A DNA stretch of 64,000 bases, taken from contig OZ010799.1 in NCBI GenBank assembly GCA_963932465.1, positions 281,800,083 to 281,864,082 on the forward strand, given 5' to 3'. This DNA comes from Maratus speciosus. Lineage: Eukaryota; Arthropoda; Arachnida; Araneae; Salticidae. Below are positions 34,575-45,748 of this stretch, piece by piece. A program made the translations under genes and the position numbers. Each line of letters starts with the position of its first letter. Position 1 is the first letter of the stretch. The notes below the pieces were generated by a model. It searched no databases and had not been told where the DNA came from. It saw nothing but the letters and a program-made list of their open reading frames with translations.

Positions 34575-34997
34575 GGTACAGATGTCGGCACAAATGTCAT
34601 ATTCACCCCATACTGGCGCGATTTTTTTCGGTTGCCAATTTGGCGAAAACATCAACAGCATAAACAACATAATCCGGGTTACCACATCAAGCAAAATAAC
34701 GACCCTTTGGCGCAAGTTAAGTACCCGTTTCCTATGTGATATTGGCGTCAGAAAAAAAATCGCGCCAATATGGGGCGAATATGACATCTGTGCCCAGATG
34801 TCATATTCGCCCCATATTGGCGGGATTTTTTTCGGTTGCCAATTTGGCGAAAACATCAACAGCATCAACAACATAATCGGGGTTACCACATCAAGCAGAA
34901 TAACGACACTTTGGCGCAAGTTAAGTACATGTTGCCTATATGATATTGGCGACAGAAAACAATCGCGCCAATATGGGGCGAATATGACATCTGTACC
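34575..34997 (+). mobile_element. Outer MITE copy, split by another copy of itself
   Basis: Outer ends GGTACAGATGTC (34575-34586) and GACATCTGTACC (34986-34997) are flanked by the 8-bp repeats AAAATTAT (34567-34574) and AGAATTAT (34998-35005), 7 of 8 matching. A second copy sits inside its left terminal repeat. Removing that insert and one 8-bp duplicate leaves a unit of about 207 bp. Confidence 0.88.
34587..34794 (+). mobile_element. Inner MITE copy, 208 bp, with 8-bp target duplication CAGATGTC
   Basis: It runs from GGCACAAATGTC to GACATCTGTGCC and is bracketed by CAGATGTC at 34579-34586 and 34795-34802. That octamer is part of the host copy's own terminal repeat. The terminal inverted repeats are about 45 bp (CATATTCGCCCCATA, TTGGCGCGATTTTTT). 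No coding capacity. Confidence 0.92.
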
Positions 34998-35005
34998 AGA
35001 ATTAT

Positions 35006-35145
35006 AAATGAATATGAAATTTGAAATTAAAAGTATTGTAAAATTAAAAAATATGTTAAATTTAAAAAGTAACAAATTTATTAAAGTTATTTGGATTTTT
35101 TCCCCTTATCTTTGTAATAAAGTCGCTAATTTGTAATTACAGTAA
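35006..35145. other. AT-rich spacer
   Basis: Short AT-rich DNA between MITE copies. Confidence 0.6.
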
Positions 35146-35153
35146 ATAATCTT

Positions 35154-35364
35154 GGCACAGATGTCATATACGCCCCATAGTGGCGCATATTTCCGATGCC
35201 AATTTGGCGACAACATCAACAGCATAAACAACATCTGGGTTACCATATCAAGCAAAATAACGACAATTTGGCGCCAGTTACGTACCTGTTGCGTACATGA
35301 CATTGGCGTCAGAAAAAAAGCGCGCCAATATGGGGCATATATAATATATATATGACATCGTGCC
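35154..35364 (+). mobile_element. MITE copy of the GGCACAGATGTC family, 211 bp
   Basis: It runs from GGCACAGATGTC to GACATCGTGCC with an exact 8-bp target duplication ATAATCTT at 35146-35153 and 35365-35372. The interior has the same AACATCAACAGCATAAACAAC and AAGTACC-type core as the other copies. Confidence 0.95.
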
Positions 35365-35637
35365 ATAATCTTATCATACAAATTTCCTCTCCTCTGAAAT
35401 TTTCACTTCGCCGCCAACATGTATGTGTAAAATTATATGGTACTTGTTAGTTATCCCGTCGACCAATTTCTCCAAATTATATAAATCGCCAATCCACTCG
35501 CCAAATTATACAAATTGACATAATTTTTATTTTAAATAACAAAAGAACAAATAAATTAGTATAACATTAATAAAACTATAAATAAAATGTCGAAATAAAA
35601 ATAACTTGATGACGTAAACACATGTTGTCAAGTGAAT

Positions 35638-35833
35638 GTGACATTTAGCGCGACACTTGGCGCGATTTTTTCCGACGCCAATTTGGCGAAAACATCAACA
35701 GCATAAACAATAACATCCGGATTAACATATCAAGCAAAATAACAACACTTTGGCGCCAGTTAAGTACCCGTTGCGTATATAACATTGGCGTCAGAAAAAA
35801 ATAGCGCCAATATGGGTATATGACATCTGTGGC
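35638..35833 (+). mobile_element. MITE copy with a degraded left end
   Basis: The right end GACATCTGTGGC and the core match the GGCACAGATGTC family, but the first ~25 bases on the left are diverged or replaced, and no target duplication is visible. Confidence 0.75.
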
Positions 35834-35954
35834 ATTAATTTTTCCTGATATCAAGACTTAGTTAGATATTTTTCTCATAATCAAATAAATCATATTTCAT
35901 AAAAATAGTCGGAAATTTTTCCGATTGATACCATTTTTTCGAGTAATGACCACG

Positions 35955-36380
35955 TCGAGTTTTAAACACAGAAAACGAGTTTTCTCGAATTAGTGACCTA
36001 GCTAGATCGATTTCTTGTGCTCAAATTAGTATAGTCATCAATTTTTGTGAAAATCGTTAGAGTCGTTTTCGATTTATAGCAGCATTCTTAGTGCTGAGTT
36101 TGTTTTAATAGATCACAATCACCTTTCCCGAATTCGAAACCTAGCTAGATGGATTTCTCGTGCTCGAATTAGTATAGTCAAAACGTTTCGTGTAAATCAT
36201 TTGAGTATTTTTCCATTTATAATAAAAAACATTTTCAGCGCTGAGTTTGTTTTACCCTGTAAAAACGAATTTTCTTGCATTTGGAATCCAGCTAGGTCTT
36301 TTTCTCGTGCTCAATTTAGTATAGGGGGCAAGTCTCGTGAAAATATTCCCAGTCGTTTACGATATCATTCATAATCGGGA
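35955..36380 (+). repeat. Three diverged ~140-bp tandem units
   Basis: CCTAGCTAGAT, TTTCTCGTGCTC, AATTAGTATAG and GCTGAGTTTGTTTTA recur in the same order starting near 35998, 36152 and 36290. Confidence 0.75.
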
Positions 36381-36459
36381 AAATCCCTTGCTTCTTTAAT
36401 ATATATGAATTTGGCGACAGTAATTTGGTCGACAGGATAACTAATAAGTACCAATTGTA

Positions 36460-37055
36460 TATATCTGTGCCTTGGAACAAGAAGGGCCAATGTCCAAAAT
36501 TGAGAAATTTGAGTTAAATGTACGAATGAATTCATGATGCAATATCAAGTAATTGTTAAAAGGCCGGTCACAGATGTCATATATTGGCGCGAATTTTTTA
36601 TGACGCCAATGTCACATACGCAACGGGTACTTAACTGGCACCAAAGTGTCGTTATTTTGTTTTATATGGTAACCCGGATAATGTTGTTTATTCTGTGGAT
36701 GTTTTCGCCAAATTAGCAACGGAAAAAATGGCGCCAATACGCGGCGTATATGACATCTGTGCCAAAGGCCGAAAGCCCTCCCAATATTAGATCATTGAAA
36801 ACAAAATATTTTGTCGAGGCCAATGTTACTTACTGTTAATGTACAAATGACCAATTTAAAATGTAAACAAAAAATTAAATCAATGTAACATTAGATTGTA
36901 GTGAGAGAAACATTACTGAATTGAAAGGCACAACTTTGAAAAATAATAGTACAGAGATTGTAGCAATATTCTTAAAATTCCTCAAACTTAAATTGGGTTT
37001 CCTGCCATTTGAGAAAAATGGACATTGGCCCTTTTTGTTCCAAGGTACAGATATA
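36460..37055. mobile_element. ~600-bp element with ~40-bp terminal inverted repeats
   Basis: TATATCTGTGCCTTGGAACA (36460) and, inverted, TATATCTGTACCTTGGAACA (37055) continue through AAGGGCCAATGTCCA and TGAGAAA. A MITE copy lies inside at 36567-36763. No coding capacity and no clear target duplication. Confidence 0.8.
36567..36763 (-). mobile_element. MITE copy of the GGCACAGATGTC family, inverted, 197 bp
   Basis: It runs from GTCACAGATGTC to GACATCTGTGCC with an exact 8-bp target duplication AAAGGCCG (36559-36566 and 36764-36771). Its core reads as the reverse complement of the other copies. Confidence 0.93.
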
Positions 37056-38975
37056 GTGTTACGAATATTGTAAATAGTTAGTGTTTGTGCTTAAAAATAA
37101 AGCAAATAGTTCAATTAAGCTCTATTCATAAGCTAATATTAATTTTTGCTGCATTCCAATATCTCAATTTGTTGATTTTTTGCTAGCGAGTAAACGCTAT
37201 TGGATTTCAATGGGAGTGTACGTATGTAATGTGACGTAAATATGACGTAAATTCTCCTATTTAAGGCTTCTAACGCATGTTTATGAATTTATTATTTTAC
37301 AATATTTTATCTCTTTTAAAATCCACGTGTAATTATAGTTTTATGACGTAATTCTCAATGAGTTCCTGCTTTTTATATTTTCTGTTTATAATAGTCACGT
37401 GTAAAATAAATTTTTAATTTGAAGTAAACATTATTGTTTTCGCTGTTAATACAAATTGGCAACAGTTTAAATTAATAACATTTTTTTAAATTTGTAAAAA
37501 ATATCTCTCGAAATGCTGAAAATTTGAATTTAAAATTGAAATAAAACCTCAAAAAATGAGTCAAATAAGAAAAATAAATGCAATCCCCACACCGGGAACT
37601 TATAACGTATAAAATGATCTAAAAATGATTAAATTCTCATGTATAGTTTTTGCTCCAATAAAACTTTTTTAATGGAAAGATTTTGCCCAACTTTAGCATT
37701 AAATATCTCTTTAAATAATTCTTCGATTTGAAAACTGTCTGCATCAGCGTGTTTATCAAACATTTCTCTATAATACCACCGATTTTCATATTTTTGTATG
37801 CAACAGTTTTTTTTTAATATTAACAATGAAAGGCCATGCTTAAGCATTCAGATTGGATGTGGATCTACCCGGAATATCTACGCAGATGTTCATTGGTCCA
37901 TTTCCAAATCAAAACTTTTTTTTATATATAGAAGGAAATATTTTTCTATAATAGCTATATAATGATTTACAATAAAATAAGTAAGGAAATAAATCATTAT
38001 TTACTTTGTTTAATTGCTTAAAATTATATTTAAGTTTTGTACAACTTCAGACATTGAAAAATTTATTAATATTGATTTATTGATTATTAAAAGAAATTAC
38101 AGATTTAGAACGGAAAAAAGACTTTATTTTCATATTTTACTGCATTTTTCACATAAAATTGGGGGGATTTTTTTTCAACGTTTGTTCATTTTTATAAAAG
38201 ATACAGAAATAACAATTAAATATGTATTTTTAATGCAAAATAAGTTTTGAAATTAGATGTTATTTCTCTTGCTTGTTATTAAAAAAATATATATGTTTAA
38301 CTTGTTAAAGATAGCTTAGTAGCTCTGGTGATTACCATATACTATATGTAAAAGAAATTGCCTACATGGCAAAATATAATTAAAAAGATCAAGTTATTAA
38401 ATGATATTGTTATTAATAAACCCTTCCGTTGTAATTTCTAGTTACAGATAATATTAACATGATTTCGTATATGAATTTTTATGTTTAATGACAGATCATT
38501 TAATTCTTTTACATTTTCGAAATTAATGTTTTCATGTAACAAAATTAAATTTATGTATAGGAAATGCTATGAACATGTTTGCTTCAAGTGGTGGGCATAA
38601 AACTTGAAAAATAATTATAAAAGCATCAGAATCGGAGTTATCGTGAAAATTTTAATGTTTTATAAATACATTTTAAATTGTTCCTTTGTAACGCTTTATT
38701 AAAAAGTTCGAAATTTCTACAGTATTTAATTGCACGATGAAAGAATTTTTTTTAGACTATGTAAACTTGTTCAAAGTAAAATAACTACATTTATATGTAT
38801 TTCCTGTGTTTCATCTGTATAGCATATTTAAATTTTAAGACACAGAAATTTTCTGACAACTTTCAACGTCAAAATTATTCTGATATTTTATAGGATTATT
38901 TTTTATTATCATCGGAGAATGCATCCATTTGCGCAAAGCAATTTATTGTACTTATTATATATCATATTGCATACT
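37056..38975. other. AT-rich non-coding stretch
   Basis: TGTTACGAATATTGTAAATA at 37058 resembles an LTR start, but no partner is seen. One unexplained minus-strand frame (37629-37847) is listed separately. Confidence 0.5.
37629..37847 (-). CDS. Unrecognised 72-residue frame
   Basis: The product has mixed composition unlike the low-complexity frames around it (KYENRWYYREMFDKHADADS near the middle, VLLEQKLYMRI at the end). I do not recognise it. It may be an exon fragment or a TE relic. No splice sites were confirmed, and the DNA above the ATG contains stops in frame. Confidence 0.2.
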   Translation of the reverse strand: MLKHGLSLLILKKNCCIQKYENRWYYREMFDKHADADSFQIEELFKEIFNAKVGQNLSIKKVLLEQKLYMRI

Positions 38976-39180
38976 TTTAGATTAGGATGAAGTTAATGAC
39001 AAAGGATATATTTATCCAAACATATATTTGCATGTTCATATATATATATATATATATATATATTAAGTCATCAATGTGTTTAAATTTTTGTTGCTGTATA
39101 TGTAGTAGGGGGAAGGGGGGGCTAATGAATGTAAGCCACTGGTACTGGAACTTATTAGAACCACATTTCCTATACTGTCC
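38976..39180 (+). repeat. Dispersed repeat, copy 1 (partner at 40768-40960)
   Basis: AAGGATATATTTATCCAAA, then a simple repeat ((TA)n here, a T run in the partner), then a G-rich segment and GG(T)ACTGGAA recur in the same order. Similarity is patchy. Confidence 0.45.
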
Positions 39181-39247
39181 AAAAAAAAAAAAAAATCTAA
39201 CTTTTTTAGAATATATTTATAACTGTATATATTAAATAAAACATCTC

Positions 39248-39533
39248 AATAGCAGACACCCTAGGACCTTAGAATTTGCCCGCTATTTATAGGTTTTATT
39301 TTCATATGTAAAAAAAGTTCAGAGTGTACAAATACCCAGCATACCGAGTACAAATTACACAAAATATGCTTCAATATATTATTAATCTGCTTTTCAATCC
39401 ACAAATGTTGTGGATTGAAAAAAGTGATCGCTATATAGGTGTCTGCTATTCGAGAATGTCCGTTATTACTGAAGCATACAGTAAAACTTCTATAACCGGT
39501 CACTCCCGAATAGCGGACAGCTCTATTTAGAAA
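39248..39533. repeat. pogo/Tigger-like fragments with inverted repeats
   Basis: AATAGCAGACACC (39248) pairs with GGTGTCTGCTATT (about 39439-39451). Inside, TTTTCAATCCACAA-ATG-TTGTGGATTGAAAA is a perfect 14-bp hairpin. ACAGTAAAACTTCTATAACC at about 39478 resembles a pogo-type terminus. These look like pieces of the same broad family as the element at 15889. Confidence 0.55.
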
Positions 39534-40570
39534 AATATAAAGCGGGGTAGTGTTTCTTCTAGAGGCAGGATCTTATTAAAACATGGAAACTAATCCGCGG
39601 CCCTGCCCCCTCACCTTCCCATCGATTTTTGTGGCCCCAAATTTGGTATGCAATTTTACGAATTCAATGTTTTTTATATATGTTTAGGTTTTTTAGTATT
39701 ATAACCACATACAAAATTATCATATTAGGATTATAATTTCAGGAGATATTAATAAAAATATGAAAATGCAATTTAACATTAGAAGCTCTAAATTTTGAAT
39801 GCTTATAATTCAAAAACTTATCATTCAAATGACTAGAAATTTCGTTTCTAGGCATAGTTTGAACCGAAGATTTAAAATATAATGTCAAAATTGGGTGCAT
39901 CCATTGGAAAAAAAAAACAAAGTTTGGTCTAATTTTGATTTGTAGATGGCCCCTATGCAAATTTTAAATACATCATTTAAAAGTAGACTTTATTTCCAGG
40001 CGATTGGTACCAGTAACTTTCTTCTATTATTGTTGTCTTCTTGTTGCAGAGTTAGTAGGAGGTGTTTATTTTTTTTTTCGACGACTGTTCCAATCATGTG
40101 GATAAGAAATCGCTTTTGCGACTGATACTGCTTGTGTGATCGCAAGCAACGTGGGAGCATAAATGAAGGGTACTCAAATCATAATGAAGGATTTCTGTGT
40201 CCATTGATATTTACTATATTATTTATCGTTTGAAAAGAGTCAAATAAACATGAAGTACATTCAGAATCTTATAACTACTGCTCGTCTCAGGCGCCGATGT
40301 GCGGTTGTCAAATGTTTAAGCATTTTTTGGTAATGATAAATAGTATAATAATAAAAACGAAGGGGGATAAAGAAAAGTAAGTGTTTCGTGCTCAAATTTT
40401 TTTTAATGTTCAGATCTCATATGCTGATAATTTTGTGAAATCTAGTGCTAGATTTTATTTAACACAGAAATAAAAATCCAAAAAATGCTTAAACTAATTG
40501 ACTGGGAATATCTAATTTAAATATAAAAAAATTGTGCAACAAAGCAGGGATGGAATTCTTTCCGAAGAAG
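39534..40570. other. Non-coding stretch
   Basis: No gene. GGCCCCAAATTTGGTATG at about 39634 recurs in similar form near 40670, a short shared motif only. Confidence 0.5.
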
Positions 40571-40825
40571 TGAATCATTTTTTATAAATGGGAATAATTT
40601 GTTACCATAAAGCAGAGCTGATTGCAGCATGGACAAACTGGGCTTTTTCTATGGGACGTTAGCTTTACGGGGCCACAAATTTGGTATGAAATTTCCATAA
40701 AGCTGATATTTTAAATTTGTTTTGATCTTATACTTATTTTAATAAATATTTTGTACTTTTAGAATATGATTAGGTTAAAGAAAAGGATATATTTATCCAA
40801 ATATGTATTTGATGGCATCGAGCAG

Positions 40826-40869
<44 letters not shown>

Positions 40870-41229
40870 TAGCAATATATGAAGGTGGCGGTGGTGTTGG
40901 TAGAGGGGGGGGGGGCGAATACGTACTAGGTCTTTGGACTGGAATTAATTTAATAAACATTTTTGATGCCGTAGGGCATATATGAAATCGCGTAAATACA
41001 TATTTAGGTAAATATATTTTTATATATTATCCTATTCTAAAACTACAAAATACTGATTACGATCATAATAAAGTCAAAACTGATATAGAATATCAGCTTT
41101 ATAAAAATTTTGTACCCAATTTGGGTACCCTAAAATCAGGGGGCAGAGAAGCATCCTAGTTTTACCACGCTGTAATTAGCTCTGCTTTATGGTAACAAAT
41201 TATTCTCATTTATAAAAAATGATTCAATT
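40571..41229. mobile_element. ~660-bp element with 52-bp terminal inverted repeats
   Basis: TGAATCATTTTTTATAAATG at the left and its near-exact inverse at the right flank the interior. The match runs on through GTTACCATAAAGCAGAGCTG and more weakly for another ~20 bp. The interior holds a T run (about 40828-40868). The target duplication is unclear. Confidence 0.8.
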
Positions 41230-41239
41230 TGGTCAAATA

Positions 41240-41512
41240 TGGCTTCATATTGGCAAAAAAGGGGCTCAAAGATGGCCGCAATTAAGACACTTGAAATGTC
41301 TGAAATTCAGACGCAAGAAGTGTCTAAAATTTTAAGACACTTTAAAACGTCTGAAAATCGAACACTCCAGTTTCAGTCACTTATGTGTTTGAAATTCAGA
41401 CGCAAGAAGTGTCTGAAAATTTTCAGACATTTTAAAACGTCTGAAAATTGAACACTACGTTTCAGACACTTAAGTGTCTGAATTTCAGACATTTCAGTTT
41501 ACAGTGTCTCAG
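41240..41512. repeat. AGTGTCTGAA palindrome cluster, second copy
   Basis: GAAATTCAGACGCAAGAAGT occurs twice about 110 bp apart, and CAGACACTTAAGTGTCTG ends the cluster. Motifs are shared with 15333-15560. Confidence 0.75.
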
Positions 41513-41611
41513 AGGAAAAGAAAAGCCGACCTAAGTTCCCCTTCTAAAAGCTGTAGGTACTTCAGAAATTCTCCAAAGATGGCGCCACCAGCATCATTTT
41601 TTTTCTAACCG

Positions 41612-41790
41612 GGAGAATAGCAAAAAATAAAAGCAAGTTATGCTAGAAAAATAATGCTAGAATAGCAAAAATTAAAAGCAAGTGATGCTAGAAATGTAAT
41701 GCCAGCATAGCAAAAATTAAAAGCACGTGATGCTAGAAAATTAAAAGCAACTGATGGTAGAAATGTAATGATAGACTAGCAACAAAAAAA
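41612..41790 (+). repeat. ~46-bp tandem repeat, about 4 copies
   Basis: AGCAAAAATTAAAAGCAAGT followed by GATGCTAGAAAT recurs from about 41616, 41661 and 41707, with a shorter last copy. AGCAT/TGCTAG half-sites recall the 148-bp satellite at 12.3 kb. Confidence 0.8.
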
Positions 41791-42245
41791 TGTTTCTGTT
41801 GCTGGTGAATTACTGCAAGAAAGCAGAAATAACAAGCAAGTGGTGGTCTTGATTGTTGCTAGGCCAGCAACATATTCAAGCACCACAAGCTGGAATATGT
41901 ATGCTGGCCAAGCAGTAAAGTGTTCCAATACACACCATGACTTGCTGGGAATTATGGTGGAACCAGCAAATGTGTTATGGAATTTTATACTAGTTAACTT
42001 TACTGGGATACAGTATTTAATGCTTGTCTAGCAAACAAACACCATCATGAATTTCGACCTGGGTTTGCAGGTCTGACGGTCTCTATCAGCCAGTTTAAAT
42101 GTGGCAAAACCCAGCACCTGAATCCTTGCTGTATGTTGTCCCATGTAGCTGTATAAAAGTGTGCAGCAAGGCATGTTCTTGCCAAAAATCAGGACTCAAA
42201 TACTCGGCAATTTTCAAAAACTGTAACAGAGTCAACTGCTAAAAT

Positions 42246-42470
42246 TTGGACAACATTATTTACACAACAGAAGGGGAGGATGAAACTGATGCCTGGGAAA
42301 CCATCGACCAAACCAGAAACGACGATGACTTTGACAACCAGGTTGATGATGTCGCAACATGCTCAAAGAAGATCAAAGCTGTTGAAAAACAAGCAACCAG
42401 CATGTTTGCTCTTCAAGCTGAGATTGACGGACCAAACCCATCAACCCGCCAGCGCTCCAGAAGTTACTAA
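42246..42470 (+). CDS. Unrecognised acidic C-terminal frame, possible last exon
   Basis: An unusually balanced acidic product (EGEDETDAWETIDQTRNDDD, then KKIKAVEKQATSMFALQAEI) ends at a TAA at 42468-42470. An acceptor-like TTATTTACACAACAG|AA lies at about 42257-42272 and would put the exon in phase 1. The family is unknown. The frame is not extended upstream, where a TAA lies at 42240-42242. Confidence 0.3.
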   Translation: MDNIIYTTEGEDETDAWETIDQTRNDDDFDNQVDDVATCSKKIKAVEKQATSMFALQAEIDGPNPSTRQRSRSY

Positions 42471-42479
42471 ATACATTAA

Positions 42480-42568
42480 AAATGTTACTGTAAATCTTTT
42501 ACCGTAACTCTTACTTACATTCATGTAAATACCTACTATTAAAGTTCTCCTCTCAAGTTCTAAATACA

Positions 42569-42599
<31 letters not shown>

Positions 42600-44139
42600 T
42601 ATTACAGTGCTGCTAATTTCTTTTACAATGTTACCGTTCTAATTAATCGTCATTGCTATCATGCAAATACCTGTAATGTAAACAAGTTACATTAAAGAGG
42701 ATAAAATGAATAAAAAATGGTGGCAAATGTTAGTTTTTGCGATTTTCCACAAAGTTAGAAAAAAGTTTATTTTTCAGAAAGCCGTAGCGCGCTTACTAAT
42801 GGGTTTAGAAAAATATTTTTAGTATTAAATTTGTAGAGATTTTAATGTTCTTTCTTTTTGTAACTAAGTATGGTACACAAAATTTTATAATTTTCAAGTC
42901 ATATGAAAAAAACCGAAAAAAGTCCGAAAATTTCGTGGATTTTTGGCTCTGCAAAGATTAACCTCGAGATATTTTGTTGGAAAACAATAAAGTCCTGTTA
43001 TTAGCATCCCCATAAACACTTTAAAAGCATAAAATATTCTAGTAGAATCTTTGCATCCATTTATGACAATTTGACTGGACTATAAAACAACTTGTATTTA
43101 AAAGATTTTTTTTCCAATTCTATGGTGTAAAAATTAAAATTTTGCGAACTTTTTAAGTTAAAAAAATTAAAATAAAAGCGAAATTAACTCGTTAGGTGAT
43201 TGTCAACGTCAAAATGATGTCCGCGTTTCTCACAGATATTCTTTTGCTTTATAATATTTATTTCATTGATACTTAGAAAGCAAATATACAGAGAAGAGGA
43301 ATTTTTCTGACAGTTTGGCCTCCGTTGGAAACATAAATAAAACAAAATGTTGATATTTTTTGCTTTTAATTAACTTTATTAGCTACAAAAATGAAAAAAA
43401 AATTAAAATGCAATTGCAATAAATTTCAATGAAACGTATATTTGAAGAGATTTAGCAGACGTTGGTAGTTCTTTACGCAGCGTATCTTTATATTAAGACT
43501 CTGTACTCTTTGTATGGAAATTTTAACATTATATCCTGCGAAAATTGTGTTTAGAACATAAGGGATGACACGTTTTTAAAAATTCATTAAAAAATTGCGA
43601 GGAAAAAAGTTACACTTAATATAGGAAAATAAATAAATTTTGTTCAATAAAGTGCGGTTTAGAACGAATTTGGTGATTTTAAAGTTTCCTAATTTTTTAC
43701 TTGGTAATTATTCACTTCTTTTCTCTTTTAAATTAAAAAACTTTTAGATAACTTGGAGTTCATTCAGGATCTTTATGTTAAAAAGTAATGTAACTTTATA
43801 CTAATTACATTTATAAATTTTTATTTAGATACATTTTATTCGAGTTTTGCAAAGGAGTAGTTGCCCAGGATTAACTTGAAGGTGTAGAAATAAAACGAAA
43901 TGTGAAAAATTTAACTTATCTCATGCGAAAAATTAAGGTTAATGTCTTCGCGAGGTGGAACACTTTAATTATTTTGAATACAAGTCATGACTGGTGACTA
44001 TTTTTATAATCGTACCAGAATTCAATAAAATTTCTTTGTGGTGGATTTCTGTCGAAACAATACTAGTATAAGTGCATAGCGGAATTAAAAAAAAAAATAG
44101 TTCACAGGGACGTATATGTCCCAATTGGTAATAAAAGTA
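42480..44139. other. AT-rich non-coding stretch with one dispersed repeat
   Basis: (TA)n at about 42577-42601. The segment 43087-43315 matches 61923-62153 in the same orientation, for example CTTTATAATATTTATTTCAT and GAAATTAACTxGTTAGGT. No gene. Confidence 0.65.
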
Positions 44140-44143
44140 TTAA

Positions 44144-44651
44144 CCCTTAAATGCCGGTTGTTGCTTTTCGGCAACATACCCAATTTAGGCTCTAAAATAA
44201 TATTAGAATAATATTGAAGCTATAATGCCTAATGGTGCCAATAACATACATTCGGAAAATATTATTAAATCGATCTTCAACATGTAGATGACAACACTTG
44301 TGCTGTTTAAGAATAAAGATAGATTTATTTTTTCAATTGTTTCTACTTGTTCTTTTTGTTCTGTTTGGAAGTTTGCAAAATACCCCATTTTCTTCTGCAG
44401 TGAGCTAGTAAAAACTATTTCTTATTATAGTTCGTAAAATTCTTGTGTGTTTAAAAGTATAGAATTTTATCAAGGAAAATTATTTTTTCAATTAAAGACC
44501 AATATTGCCGATTAGTAACAAACAGTTTTTTAGCCGTAAACCACACTTAAAACAAAATATTTTTTTAAAGTATTTTTCCCATGATTTATTTAAAAAATGA
44601 AAGCCGAAAAACATTATTACAATGATTTTTAAAAAATCAGGCATTTAAGGG
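44144..44651. mobile_element. piggyBac-type MITE, 508 bp
   Basis: Perfect 12-bp inverted ends CCCTTAAATGCC and GGCATTTAAGGG are flanked by TTAA on both sides (44140-44143 and 44652-44655). No coding capacity; the minus frame at 44203-44388 is not recognised. Confidence 0.88.
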
Positions 44652-44655
44652 TTAA

Positions 44656-45748
44656 TATTGTGTTATTTTAATCTAATACACATGTCAGACAAAATGATGA
44701 TTTATTTAGGCTTAAAGAAAAGTGAGTTATAATGTCTGCTGAAGTTATAATGTTCTCAAGTTTCTAGATTTTCTTTCGTCGTAATAGTCTGAAAGGCATC
44801 ATGTAGGAGATATAATTTGTTTTGTTTTTTCAGTAACTCAAAATAAACTGTCCATTATATAAGAGTAAATACGGTATATGATTTAAAAAATATATACTTT
44901 AAAAACACAATTTCTTTCAGATTGTGATTACATTACTAGTTTAGCATTATATTTTTCAGCTTTATTTTCCAGAAAATTAAAATTGGTGTTTATTTAATAT
45001 TAAATCTATTGCAGTCTCATATTCTTCATGATTTTCAATCAAATGTGACTTCACTTTTAAATCGACAAATAAAAGCCATTTTCTTGCATATTTTCGTTTC
45101 CAGAATGTCAGTGGGATACTAATGAAAACGTTTATAATAAAAAAGAATTATTTTTACTATTTCTCAATTATCTTCCAAAACTTGCTGCTTAGTGCGCAAG
45201 AGTTTCAAAACTTGTGCAGTTAACTCAGTTTTAACTTGATTAAAATATCAAAAGAATTGAGAATAGTTTGTTTCAGCTGCATAAATAAATCTTATTAAGA
45301 ATGGAGATGAAACAGTAAATGTATGCCTCTTTTAAGCAATACATCAAAATGTTACTAAGTAACAATTACGGTTTCAAAGAATGCTAATAAGTTTTCGTTG
45401 TTTTCCAGTTTCTTTGAAGTTCATCCTTTTCTTCCATAAAAGATTTTCTTTCAGACGAACTTCAATTTCTGAACAATAATTTAGTCGCGTAAAGAAATAA
45501 TTACTCTGAATTTAATTACGAAGATTTTTGTATAAGCATTGTTAATTTGTTTTAAGCTTTTTTACCAACGTGAATAAAAAATTCACGTAATTATGTTTAG
45601 ATTTACTACTTAATGGCCGTATTTCATACTTTCAATCATTATAGATATATTAATCGATACTGGATTAATTTCGACTCATATTTGTTGCAGGATTGTTGAC
45701 CATGAAGGTATCCAAATCTTCTGCTGCTGCTGTAGCCTTACCAACATA
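44656..45748. repeat. AT-rich DNA with a dispersed repeat (about 45085-45680)
   Basis: From about 45085 the sequence matches 51200-51845: GAATTGAGAATA, AGCNGCATAAATAAATCTTA, TATGCCTCTTTTAAGCAAT and TTTCTGAACAATAATTTA occur in the same order. The right part (GTGAATAAAAAA...) is repeated again near 47865. No gene. Confidence 0.7.

Larger units (their letters stand above)
35438..36453. mobile_element. 1.0-kb inverted-repeat element
   Basis: TGGTACTTGTTAGTTATCCC at the left and, read inverted, TGGTACTTATTAGTTATCCT at the right continue as GTCGACCAA, giving inverted ends of about 30 bp. A MITE copy (about 35638-35833) and a three-fold repeat (35955-36380) lie inside. No target duplication could be fixed. 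No coding capacity. Confidence 0.75.

Noticed and set aside
34545..36716. Frames of 60-176 residues across the MITE cluster
   Set aside because: They run through inverted repeats on both strands and resemble each other because of the MITE ends.
37058..37200. Possible solo LTR starting TGTTACGAATATTG
   Set aside because: No second copy, end signature or target duplication could be found.
39634..40700. Shared CCACAAATTTGGTATG-type motif as a repeat element
   Set aside because: Only about 30 bases are alike; too short to call a family.
40803..40985. Frame with a long F run and G-rich tail
   Set aside because: It is the translation of a T run and G run in a MITE.
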